A stretch of 64,000 nucleotides of DNA. It comes from CAZYFS01 sp964647465 (lineage in GTDB: Bacteria > Patescibacteriota > Minisyncoccia > Minisyncoccales > UBA1441). Within the stretch, counting starts at the first letter, position 1; each line of letters begins with the position of its first letter. The notes beneath the pieces are model-generated. The model saw only the letters and a list, made by a program, of their open reading frames with translations, was not told the DNA's origin and made no database searches. The translations under genes and the position numbers were made by a program. Shown here one piece after another: positions 43,371 through 50,799 of the stretch. The stretch is taken from assembly GCA_964647465.1 (NCBI GenBank), contig CAZYFS010000001.1, positions 1-64,000 on the forward strand, in the 5' to 3' direction.

Positions 43371-46300
43371 TTAGTTTTGATTAATGCCCAACCAGATTTC
43401 TTTCGAATTAATCTTTAGGTTTTTTTGAGCCAAAAGCTTTCCCTTGGCTTGAGACTTGCTAACAATCATTTCCGCTCGATTCTCTTCTAGAATTAAATCT
43501 CGAGAATCATCAATTAGTTTTTCTATTTCTGGGGTTCCTTGAATATAAAGAGTAATCCGGTGTGAGGCCTTCAGCCCTCCATCTTTTCTTAGCATTTGCA
43601 CGGCGTGAATAATTTCCCTCAAAGATCCTTCCTTCCTTAACTGAATAGAAATTTTCTTTTTTAATCCAATTTGAATATTATTGTCTTCTCCTGTTTCCCA
43701 ATCGTCATCCTCCGTTAATTTGGCAAAAACTATCTGCTTAATATTTAATTCTTCTTTTAGTAAAGCGACTGCTTCTTTGCTTAGTTTCTTTTCTTCTAAA
43801 TTGCCTATCCTTAATTCCGACAAAGGTTGCCGAATTTTAATTCCCGCTTGCGCTCTCAGTTTGAGTCCTAGGCTAGCTATTTGCATAATCATTTTCATTT
43901 CTTCTTCTATCGATTCGTTGATTAGAGATAGATTTGCCTTTGGATAATCGGTAAGATGAACAGAAACAGGAAAAGAGTCTTTGGTTTTTTTTATTAAGCT
44001 ACTATAGATACTCTCGCCCAAAAAAGGAAGAAAGGGAGCTATCATCTGACTTAGCTTAAACAAAACACTTCCTAAAACTTGCGAGACTTCTTCTCTTTCC
44101 GAAGGAAAAGAACTCTGGAATCTATTTCGCGAACGACGAATATACCAATTCGATAAATCGTCGATGAAAGAAATAAATAATCTCGTTGCCCTTCCTACTT
44201 GATATTGTTCCATTTCCTCTGTCACCTGCTTGTTGATTTTGTTAAGACGAGAAAGAATCCAGCGATCTAAAATGTTTTTAGGCGATTGAACCGAAGAAAT
44301 AAAATCTCCCTCTGGATAAGTTTCGTAATAAGAAAAACAGTGCCAAAGAGTTAGGATGCTTTTTCGGAAGATTTCTTTAATTCCTTCTTCAGAAACAGAG
44401 AAATTGTTTCCCATTGGAGAATTCGTTAATAGGAAAAATCTTAGAGTATCTGCTCCGTACTTTTCTAAGACTAGATTAGGATCAACATAATTCTTTAAAT
44501 GCTTAGAAAGTTTTTGCCCTCCTTCGCCAACAATCAATCCATTGACGATGACATTCCGAAAAGCAGGGAGATTTTCCCCGAAACCAATATCTTTCAAGGT
44601 TAAAGCTGTTGATAAAACATTCAAGGTATAAAACCAACCTCTTGTTTGATCGATTGCTTCAGCAACAAAATCAGCCGGGAACATGCTCTCTGTCAGGGCT
44701 TTATTCTTAAACGGATAATGATCTTGAGCATAGGGCATAGATCCCGACTCAAACCAACAATCAAAAACATCTGTAATCCTTGTCATTACTTCTCCTTGAG
44801 GAGAATAAAATTTAATTTCATCGATATAAGGACGATGAAAATCAAGCACTCCTTCGGAATTATAAGGAAATAAATTGAATTTCCATGATCGTAATTCCGC
44901 TGTTTTTAAATCTTGTTCCGGTGGCATTTCGCTTATTTCCTCTTGGGTCAATCCTTGACTCGCTGCTTCTAATGAATTAAAAACTCCTCTGTGACTAATA
45001 ATTAGAATATTTTTCTTTTTATATTGTTGATCAATTTTCTTGAGAAAATCAAAAGCTCTTTTCTTAACTTGATTTCCTGTTTCTCCTCCATTCGGCGAAC
45101 GTGTTAATTTCTCTAGCTCAGAATTATAAAAAGCATAGTATTTTTCGAGAGATTCTTCCTCAAAAACTCCATGTTTAATTTCGCTTATTTCCGAAAAAAG
45201 ACCTAAATGGAGATTAAGTGCTTTGCTAATTATTTCCGCAGTTTCTTTAGCTCGCAAAACATCTGACGCAATAATTATATCTATTTTCTTCTGCTTAAGA
45301 ACCGGAATTAAATCTTCTATCTGCTTTCTTCCTTCGTTAGTGAGAGGATGTTTATCTTTCGCCGAAGAAACTAAATGCTTAACATTGCTTTCAGCTTGCC
45401 CATGACGAAGCAGCCAATAATGATTCGTTGTAAAAAGTTGTTTACGCAAATCTTCTCGGGATCCAATTACTTCTATCTCTTTTTGGGTCTCAGAAAACCA
45501 AACAGGAAGAGGTGCTCCCCAATACCGACTACGAGAAATTGACCAATCTTTTGCTCCAGCCAACCATTTCCCGAAACGCCCATCTTTTAGATGAGAAGGA
45601 ACCCAGTTAATTTTTTGATTATTGGCTACTAATTGTTTCCTGAATTTCTCCACGGCGATATACCAACTATCTATAGGGTAATAGATTAAACGGGTATCAC
45701 AACGCCAACAGAAAGGATAGCTATGAGAAATTGTTTCCTTTTTCCATAACAGTCCTTTTTTTTGCAAATCCTCGACCATCTTTTCGCTTGCTGCCCAAAC
45801 AGACTCTCCTTCTCCGGGAAGAGATAATCCATCTTTTATTTTTCCTCCAGCATCAACCGTTATTTTTGTAGACAAACCTTCTTTTTGACCAAGGATCATA
45901 TCGTCTTCCCCGAAAGCCGGAGCAATATGAACTAAGCCAGTTCCTTCCTCCATTGTCACCCATTCTGCTCCAACAATCCGATAATCATCTTTGCGCAAAG
46001 GAGCAATTTCATAAAGAGGCTTATATTTCTGCCCTAATAATTTTTCGCCTTTGAACTGTTCAATTATCTCGTATTCTTGATCGACGAGAAGTTCTTTTCT
46101 TGTTAAAGCAAGAATATAGCAATCCTTCCTTATCTTAACCTTAATATAGTCTTCCTCGGGATTAACGGCGACCCCAGTATTTGCTGGAATAGTCCAAGGG
46201 GTAGTAGTCCAAACCAAAAGATAGGTTGAGGGATCTTTTTCAAGAGACACTTTGAAATAGATTGTCTCGTCCGCCTGATCTTGATAGGCTCCTGGCTGAT

Positions 46301-46865
46301 TTAATTCAAAATTAGAAAGGGGCGTTCCGCAATGAGGACAATAGGGGGTGACTCGATAATCTTTATAGATAAGGTCTTGTTTATAAAGTTGCTTAAAAAC
46401 CCACCAAACTGATTCAGTATAATCACTAGTTAAAGTTGCATAATGATTTTCATATTCTCCCCATCTTCCTATGCGTCGAAGAATTTTTTCAAAAGTAGCA
46501 AGATGACGAAAAACTAATTTCCGACAAGTTTCATTAAACTTTCCTATTCCTATTTTTTCAATATCCGTCTTGTCTTTAATTTTTAGTTCTGCTTCGGCTA
46601 AATTTTCAACTGGGAGGCCATGACAATCCCAACCAAAACGACGAGGAGCATAAAATCCTTTCATTGTCCAAAATCGTAGAACAGCATCCTTGATTGTAGA
46701 AGGAAGGAGATGACCATAATGAGGTTCACCTGTCGCAAAAGGAGGGCCATCATAAAAACTAAAATGAGGGCTCTTTTTTCTTTGCTCTAAGCTTTGTTCA
46801 AAAATTTTATTCTCTTTCCAGAATTTTAGAACTGATTTTTCTTTTTTTGAAAAATTAATATCCAT
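43371..46865 (-). CDS. ileS: isoleucyl-tRNA synthetase carrying an inserted histidine-phosphatase domain
   Basis: 1164 residues from ATG 46865. Class I core: HIGH as HYGH in GEPHYGHLLP (about 49-52), editing domain with TTTPWTIPANTGVAV (about 220-235), catalytic ISRSRYWGAPLPVW near 443-456, KMSKS as KLSKH in GGQKLSKHLKNYVDP near 785. The last is the eukaryote/archaeal-like (type 2) pattern. Between VIGSREDLRKQ and the HRPYIDEI segment lies an extra domain of about 190 residues with a complete histidine-phosphatase active site (see separate entry). C-terminal helices and a small alpha/beta domain follow. The gene is 10 bases after argS. Confidence 0.93.
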   Translation of the reverse strand: MDINFSKKEKSVLKFWKENKIFEQSLEQRKKSPHFSFYDGPPFATGEPHYGHLLPSTIKDAVLRFWTMKGFYAPRRFGWDCHGLPVENLAEAELKIKDKTDIEKIGIGKFNETCRKLVFRHLATFEKILRRIGRWGEYENHYATLTSDYTESVWWVFKQLYKQDLIYKDYRVTPYCPHCGTPLSNFELNQPGAYQDQADETIYFKVSLEKDPSTYLLVWTTTPWTIPANTGVAVNPEEDYIKVKIRKDCYILALTRKELLVDQEYEIIEQFKGEKLLGQKYKPLYEIAPLRKDDYRIVGAEWVTMEEGTGLVHIAPAFGEDDMILGQKEGLSTKITVDAGGKIKDGLSLPGEGESVWAASEKMVEDLQKKGLLWKKETISHSYPFCWRCDTRLIYYPIDSWYIAVEKFRKQLVANNQKINWVPSHLKDGRFGKWLAGAKDWSISRSRYWGAPLPVWFSETQKEIEVIGSREDLRKQLFTTNHYWLLRHGQAESNVKHLVSSAKDKHPLTNEGRKQIEDLIPVLKQKKIDIIIASDVLRAKETAEIISKALNLHLGLFSEISEIKHGVFEEESLEKYYAFYNSELEKLTRSPNGGETGNQVKKRAFDFLKKIDQQYKKKNILIISHRGVFNSLEAASQGLTQEEISEMPPEQDLKTAELRSWKFNLFPYNSEGVLDFHRPYIDEIKFYSPQGEVMTRITDVFDCWFESGSMPYAQDHYPFKNKALTESMFPADFVAEAIDQTRGWFYTLNVLSTALTLKDIGFGENLPAFRNVIVNGLIVGEGGQKLSKHLKNYVDPNLVLEKYGADTLRFFLLTNSPMGNNFSVSEEGIKEIFRKSILTLWHCFSYYETYPEGDFISSVQSPKNILDRWILSRLNKINKQVTEEMEQYQVGRATRLFISFIDDLSNWYIRRSRNRFQSSFPSEREEVSQVLGSVLFKLSQMIAPFLPFLGESIYSSLIKKTKDSFPVSVHLTDYPKANLSLINESIEEEMKMIMQIASLGLKLRAQAGIKIRQPLSELRIGNLEEKKLSKEAVALLKEELNIKQIVFAKLTEDDDWETGEDNNIQIGLKKKISIQLRKEGSLREIIHAVQMLRKDGGLKASHRITLYIQGTPEIEKLIDDSRDLILEENRAEMIVSKSQAKGKLLAQKNLKINSKEIWLGINQN
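44859..45425 (-). other. histidine-phosphatase (PGM-like) domain within ileS
   Basis: Residues about 481-669 of IleRS. It opens with LLRHGQAES (phosphorylated His488), then HPLTNEGRKQ, SDVLRAKETAEI (Arg538), SEISEIKHGVFEE (acidic residue near 562), NGGETGNQVKKR and LIISHRGVFN (His625). These are the residues of the catalytic pocket of the phosphoglycerate-mutase-like superfamily, in the right order and spacing. The frame is continuous with both halves of the synthetase. The substrate is unknown. Confidence 0.92.
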
Positions 46866-46875
46866 AATTTTGAAA

Positions 46876-48453
46876 TTACATTTTTTTAGGCGCTTCAATC
46901 CCCATTAGAGCTAAGCTCTGACGAAGAATGTTTTGTGTCAATAAAAGCAACTGACAGCGACTCGCTCGAAGACTAGGCTCTACTCTAACAACAGGACAAT
47001 CTCTATAAAATTGATGGAAATCCTGAGCTAAACGATAAGCATATTGAGGTAATCTTTGAATTTGATAATCCCTACTTATTTCTTGGACAATTTCTGGATA
47101 ATGAAATAATTGTTTCATTAAGGCTATCTCGCTGGGATTATCAAGAAGATTAAAATTAATTCTAGCTGATTTTTCCTGCTCATCAATCTTTTGAAGGATG
47201 CTGTTAATTCTAGCGTGAGCATATTGAATATAATAAACTGGATTCTCAGAGGATTTTTTCACCGCTAAGTCGAAATCAAAATCGAGATGAGAACCAGATC
47301 TCCGATTTAAGAAAAAGAATCTAGCCGCATCGTTGCCAACTTCTTCTACTAATTCGAGAAGGGTAATATAGGAGCCACTTCTTTTTGACATCTTAACTGT
47401 TTTTCCTTTTTTGATAATCCGGACCATTTGAACAATAATGACCTCGAGCTGAGAAGATTTGTAACCAAGCGCCTGAAGACCAGCTTTGACGGGCTTAATG
47501 TGCCCATAATGATCGGCTCCCCAAATATCAATTACTTTGTCGAATCCTCTCTGGAATTTTTCCTGATGATAGGCAATATCTACAGCAAGATAAGTTTTTT
47601 CGCCAGAAGATTTTATCATTACCCTATCTTTATCATCTCCAAATTGACTAGTCGCCAACCACCAAGCTCCTTCTTTTTGATAAACTAATTTTGCTTTTTT
47701 TAAGCCTTGAATTACTTCCTCCACTTTCCCTTGGCGATAAATATCTTTTTCCGAAAACCAAACATCAAAATTGATGCCTATTTTCCGGAGAGCCGGCTTA
47801 ATCATGTCATTTAATATAATTTTCGCCGCTTCGGTTCCAACCAAGCCTGGATCTTTTTCGTCCTTAAATCGACTTCTTAATTTTTCTATATAATCCCCCT
47901 TATAAACAATTGGTTCTTTTCCTAAAACCGAACGACCCAATTGAAGAATTTGCTGCCCGGCATCATTTACATAGTACTCTCGACTTACTTCAAATCCAGA
48001 AGTCGATAAAATATTAGCCAATACATCGCCAATAAAACCACCACGTCCATTTCCTAGTGTCAGCGGTCCAGTTGGATTTGCAGAAACAAATTCGATTTGT
48101 ATTCGAGGAGAACTTTTCCCTTTAAACAGGTTCGTATCGAAATTACCGCCCTCACTAACCTTGGTTAGTTGCTGATTTAAGAAGAATTGCGTTAAAGTAA
48201 AATTGATAAATCCTGGAGCAACCGCCTCAACTCGAAAGTCTTCGCTTTGATTAAAGGCTTTCGCCATTTTTTGAGCTAATTCCAAAGAAGGAATATTCTC
48301 TTCCTTTCCGACTATTAAGGCAAGATTCGTCGCATAATCTCCTTGTTCAGAATAACGCAAAGACTGAACCTCCCAATTCTTATTTGTAAAAGGTAATTTC
48401 TTCTTTCCTATCTCTCGTTGAATATGTTTAATAATTTCTTCTTTTATTGTCAT
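46876..48453 (-). CDS. argS: arginyl-tRNA synthetase
   Basis: 525 residues. An N-terminal Add1-like domain (1-100) precedes the class I core. The HIGH motif is degenerate: SANPTGPLTLGNGRGG, with Thr-Leu-Gly-Asn where HVGH is normal, though the surrounding NPTGP and GRG are kept. KMSKS appears as KMSKRSG near 355. The C-terminal DALR anticodon domain ends with LRQSLALMGIEAPKKM. ArgRS needs tRNA to activate arginine. It diverges from smpB over 65 bases. Confidence 0.93.
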   Translation of the reverse strand: MTIKEEIIKHIQREIGKKKLPFTNKNWEVQSLRYSEQGDYATNLALIVGKEENIPSLELAQKMAKAFNQSEDFRVEAVAPGFINFTLTQFFLNQQLTKVSEGGNFDTNLFKGKSSPRIQIEFVSANPTGPLTLGNGRGGFIGDVLANILSTSGFEVSREYYVNDAGQQILQLGRSVLGKEPIVYKGDYIEKLRSRFKDEKDPGLVGTEAAKIILNDMIKPALRKIGINFDVWFSEKDIYRQGKVEEVIQGLKKAKLVYQKEGAWWLATSQFGDDKDRVMIKSSGEKTYLAVDIAYHQEKFQRGFDKVIDIWGADHYGHIKPVKAGLQALGYKSSQLEVIIVQMVRIIKKGKTVKMSKRSGSYITLLELVEEVGNDAARFFFLNRRSGSHLDFDFDLAVKKSSENPVYYIQYAHARINSILQKIDEQEKSARINFNLLDNPSEIALMKQLFHYPEIVQEISRDYQIQRLPQYAYRLAQDFHQFYRDCPVVRVEPSLRASRCQLLLLTQNILRQSLALMGIEAPKKM

Positions 48454-48502
48454 TAGCTTTAGTTTATCAATTTATTAACCAAATATCAAAAAAAAGAGAA
48501 TA

Positions 48503-48511
48503 TGTTAAAAT
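48503..48511 (+). promoter_or_regulatory. extended -10 promoter of smpB-ssrA
   Basis: TGTTAAAAT is an extended -10 box. Only seven bases lie between it and the smpB ATG (48519), so the message should start at or next to the start codon. No clear -35 is seen. Confidence 0.45.
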
Positions 48512-48518
48512 AAAAACA

Positions 48519-48986
48519 ATGAAGATTCTTGCCGGAAATAAAAGAGCTTATTTCGATTATGACATCCAGGAAAAATTAGAAGCTGGGATCGTTTTAACTG
48601 GGGCAGAAGTCAAATCGGCAAAACTGAAAAGAGTGGGACTAAAAGGATCCTATGTTATTCCATCGCTTACTGGAGAAATGACATTGATTAATGCAACCAT
48701 TTCCCCTTATCAGGTCCGTAACACCCCAACCGATTATGATCCTCGTCGTCCTCGTAAATTACTATTAAAGAAAAAAGAAATCAGTTTTCTCATCGGAAAA
48801 GGGAAGCAAAAAGGCTTGACGTTGGTCCCCTTAAGAATGTATACTAAGCACAATCTAATTAAGATCGAAATTGGACTAGGACGAGGAAAGAAAAAATTCG
48901 ACAAAAGAGCCAAGATTGCAAAGAGAGAAACAGATCGAAAGATAAATAGAGCACTTAAAGGGAAAGGGGATGAAGGGCTTCGATAG
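48519..48986 (+). CDS. smpB: SsrA-binding protein SmpB
   Basis: 155 residues from ATG 48519; the longer frame back to 48447 would begin before the promoter and is rejected. NKRAYFDYDIQEKLEAGIVL and GAEVKSAKL near 33 form the OB-fold core, and KGLTLVPLRMYTK near 105 is conserved; the C terminus is basic, as needed to mimic the anticodon arm. SmpB brings tmRNA to stalled ribosomes. The last six codons and stop (48966-48986) are also the 5' end of tmRNA on the same strand. Confidence 0.95.
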   Translation: MKILAGNKRAYFDYDIQEKLEAGIVLTGAEVKSAKLKRVGLKGSYVIPSLTGEMTLINATISPYQVRNTPTDYDPRRPRKLLLKKKEISFLIGKGKQKGLTLVPLRMYTKHNLIKIEIGLGRGKKKFDKRAKIAKRETDRKINRALKGKGDEGLR

Positions 48987-49293
48987 AGATTCTAATCAAA
49001 ACAGTTCAGGCTAAGGTGTTAGTTCCTTATAAAACTACTAACAAACAAAATCTGTTGATTCTGTTGCAGGCCTCGAGCCTGCCCTTGCTTACGCTTAATC
49101 TTTAAGCGTTCGCGTTCTCGCCGCCGATTCCCGATAAGCGGAACGAGGACTTATATTTCGGGAAATCAGTTCTTTAAGACGATAAATGCTTTTGCTTGAT
49201 TCTTTGATTTATCGTTCTTACTTAATCAAGCTAAGTCTGTAAAAGTTGTTTTGCATTAATTTCTAGACGTGGGTTCAATTCCCGCCATCTCCA
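48966..49293 (+). ncRNA. ssrA: tmRNA (10Sa RNA)
   Basis: 328 bases. The tRNA-like part pairs GGGGATG (48966-48972) with CATCTCC (49286-49292), discriminator A at 49293, no encoded CCA; T arm GTGGG-TTCAATT-CCCGC (49269-49285). The 5' end carries the GG-N-TTCGA pattern of tmRNA (GGGCTTCGATAG). A tag frame closes at TAA 49096-49098; following the in-frame TAA at 49039 it can encode up to QTKSVDSVAGLEPALAYA. The resume codon is not certain. It directly follows and overlaps smpB, and infC begins about 50 bases later. Confidence 0.92.
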
Positions 49294-49330
49294 CTAGTAA
49301 ATTTATTTATTTATTTATAAAAAAAATAAC

Positions 49331-49336
49331 GGAGGA
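49331..49336 (+). promoter_or_regulatory. strong ribosome binding site that fixes the infC start
   Basis: GGAGGA is a near-perfect Shine-Dalgarno sequence, rare in this window. It lies 7 bases before the ATA codon at 49344, and no ATG, GTG or TTG follows within a sensible distance in the infC frame. Confidence 0.6.
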
Positions 49337-49343
49337 AAATCAA

Positions 49344-49832
49344 ATAAGCGCTAGTAAAGTACGGCTGATAAGCCAGAAAGGAGAACAGCTTGGTTTAGTC
49401 TCTACCGAACAAGCATTAGAAGAAGCGAAAAAGCTTGGACTAGATTTAATATTGGTAGCCGCCCAAGCACAACCTCCTGTTTGCAAAATCACTGACGCCG
49501 GAAAATATTCTTATCAACAAAGAAAACAAAGAAAGAAGGAGAAAGTTGTTCACCATATTAAGTCTAAGCAAGTTTCTATTCGTTTTAATACCTCTTCCCA
49601 TGATTTAGAAACTAAAGCAAGGCAAGCAGTTTCCTTTTTGGAAGCGGGGGATAATCTTCAGCTTACAATGAGATTGAGAGGAAGAGAAAATGCTCTTCGC
49701 TACAAAGCAGATGAAAAAATAGAAGAGTTTATAGAAATTGTCAAAAAGACCATGCCCATCAAGGCAGAAACTAAATCACTGAAGAAAAGTCGTCAAATCA
49801 ATATAGATATCACCAAAATCAAATCCGAATGA
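49344..49832 (+). CDS. infC: translation initiation factor IF-3, ATA start
   Basis: About 162 residues. N domain SKVRLISQKGEQLGLVSTEQALEEA and linker, then C domain with KQVSIRFNTSSHDLETK and MRLRGRENA. IF-3 proofreads start codons on the 30S subunit. The apparent GTG start at 49269 lies inside the T arm of tmRNA and cannot be used. ATA 49344, placed 7 bases after GGAGGA, is the best start; ATA 49326 is an alternative. Rare AUU-type starts are known for infC, where they allow autoregulation. Its stop overlaps the rpmI ATG (ATGA). Confidence 0.88.
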   Translation: MSASKVRLISQKGEQLGLVSTEQALEEAKKLGLDLILVAAQAQPPVCKITDAGKYSYQQRKQRKKEKVVHHIKSKQVSIRFNTSSHDLETKARQAVSFLEAGDNLQLTMRLRGRENALRYKADEKIEEFIEIVKKTMPIKAETKSLKKSRQINIDITKIKSE

Positions 49833-50014
49833 AAACTAGAAAATCAATCACTAAAAGATTTAAATTCACTAAAAATGGTAAAGTTTTGAGACGGGCAACC
49901 GGCTTAGATCATTTACGCCGTCGCAAGTCAAAAAGAACAAAACAGCGTCAGAAAAAATGGGTGGAAGTTCCAAAAGCATTAGCAAGAAAAATTAAGAGTT
50001 TAAGAAAATACTAA
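49829..50014 (+). CDS. rpmI: 50S ribosomal protein L35
   Basis: 61 residues, very basic: MKTRKSITKRFKFTKNGKVLRR...DHLRRRKSKRTKQRQKK is the L35 pattern. It overlaps the infC stop by 4 bases (ATGA) and ends one base before rplT, the standard infC-rpmI-rplT order, which implies translational coupling. Confidence 0.93.
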   Translation: MKTRKSITKRFKFTKNGKVLRRATGLDHLRRRKSKRTKQRQKKWVEVPKALARKIKSLRKY

Positions 50015-50015
50015 T

Positions 50016-50363
50016 ATGTCTCGAGTAAAAAGAGGAAAAATTGCCCACAAGAGAAGAAAAGGGATTCTTCAACAAGTAAAAGGATTTAGATGGGGTCGCC
50101 GATCAAAGCTGCGCTTAGCAAAAGACGCTTTGCGACATGCTCGCGTAAATGCTTATCGTGATCGGAAAAAGAAAAAAAGAAATTTCCGGAGATTATGGCA
50201 GATTCAGATTGGAGCTGCTTTAAATTCAAGCGGTTTTTCTTACTCCTTATTTATTCATGCTCTCAAGGAACACAAAATTGAATTGAACCGAAAAATTCTT
50301 TCCCAGCTAGGGAAAGAATATCCAGAAATCTTTCAGAATATTATTAAGGAAGTTAAAGATTAG
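50016..50363 (+). CDS. rplT: 50S ribosomal protein L20
   Basis: 115 residues. MSRVKRGKIAHKRRKGIL, FRWGRRSKLRLAKDALRHA, YRDRKKKKRNFRRLWQ and the C-terminal globular domain are all typical of L20, an early assembly protein of the large subunit. In other bacteria L20 represses this operon; no L20 operator was recognised here. Its end overlaps the convergent Nudix gene by 11 bases and is followed by a strong terminator. Confidence 0.95.
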   Translation: MSRVKRGKIAHKRRKGILQQVKGFRWGRRSKLRLAKDALRHARVNAYRDRKKKKRNFRRLWQIQIGAALNSSGFSYSLFIHALKEHKIELNRKILSQLGKEYPEIFQNIIKEVKD

Positions 50364-50793
50364 TCTTCGCCGAAGAAGATTTAGAGCCCAGGAATACCTG
50401 GGCTTTTTTTAATATTTCTTTTTGGCTAGAGAAAATCATTTTTTTTAAAGCCGCTTGATAAGGAAGCCAAAGATATTTATTATGTTCAGAAGATAATTTA
50501 ACTTCTCTATTTTTGTTAAGTGCTAAGAAATAATCAACTGTTTTCCAAAATTTTCTGTTGCTTCGTTGACAAGAATACTGAATTTGTTCTTTGAATCCTT
50601 TTTGAAACTCTAATTCTTCTATTCCCGTTTCTTCTTTTGTTTCTCGGAGAGCTGTTTCAAGAATGGTTTCTCCTCCCTTTGCTCCTCCCTTGGGAAAACC
50701 CCATTCTCCCCTTAAATTACACAAGAGTAAATATCGAATTAATCCTAATTTTTCCTGAAAAACAATTATTCCAGCCGCTTTTTTGTGAGCCAT
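50353..50793 (-). CDS. Nudix hydrolase
   Basis: 146 residues. The Nudix box reads G-A-K-G-G-E-T-I-L-E-T-A-L-R-E-T-K-E-E-T (about residues 37-56), matching GX5EX7REUXEEXGU, and the opening KAAGIIVF resembles the diadenosine-tetraphosphate hydrolase branch. It probably hydrolyses a nucleoside diphosphate linked to another group; the substrate is open. The 3' end overlaps rplT by 11 bases in convergent orientation and contains the rplT terminator. Confidence 0.9.
   Translation of the reverse strand: MAHKKAAGIIVFQEKLGLIRYLLLCNLRGEWGFPKGGAKGGETILETALRETKEETGIEELEFQKGFKEQIQYSCQRSNRKFWKTVDYFLALNKNREVKLSSEHNKYLWLPYQAALKKMIFSSQKEILKKAQVFLGSKSSSAKTNL
50386..50410 (+). terminator. intrinsic terminator of the smpB-infC-rpmI-rplT region
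   Basis: GCCCAGG-AATA-CCTGGGC followed by seven T: a 7-bp perfect stem, four-base loop and T tract, 22 bases after the rplT stop. It lies inside the coding sequence of the convergent Nudix gene, whose last residues (KKAQVFLGS) are encoded by the complement of the hairpin. Confidence 0.85.
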
Positions 50794-50799
50794 AAATTC

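Noticed and set aside
44859..45425. Phosphatase region in ileS as an intein or an assembly chimera
   Set aside because: It has no Cys/Ser start or His-Asn end, and the frame is continuous into synthetase motifs on both sides, so a true domain insertion is the simpler reading.
43371..46865. Further inteins in the synthetases, topA, clpB or polX
   Set aside because: All of these have continuous family motifs with normal spacing, apart from the phosphatase domain in ileS.
48447..48518. Longer smpB start at 48447
   Set aside because: The extra residues do not belong to the SmpB family and the region contains the likely promoter (TGTTAAAAT).
49269..49343. N-terminal extension of infC starting at GTG 49269
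   Set aside because: These bases are the T arm and acceptor end of tmRNA; the encoded residues (MGSIPAIS...) have no IF-3 similarity, and a strong Shine-Dalgarno lies further on.
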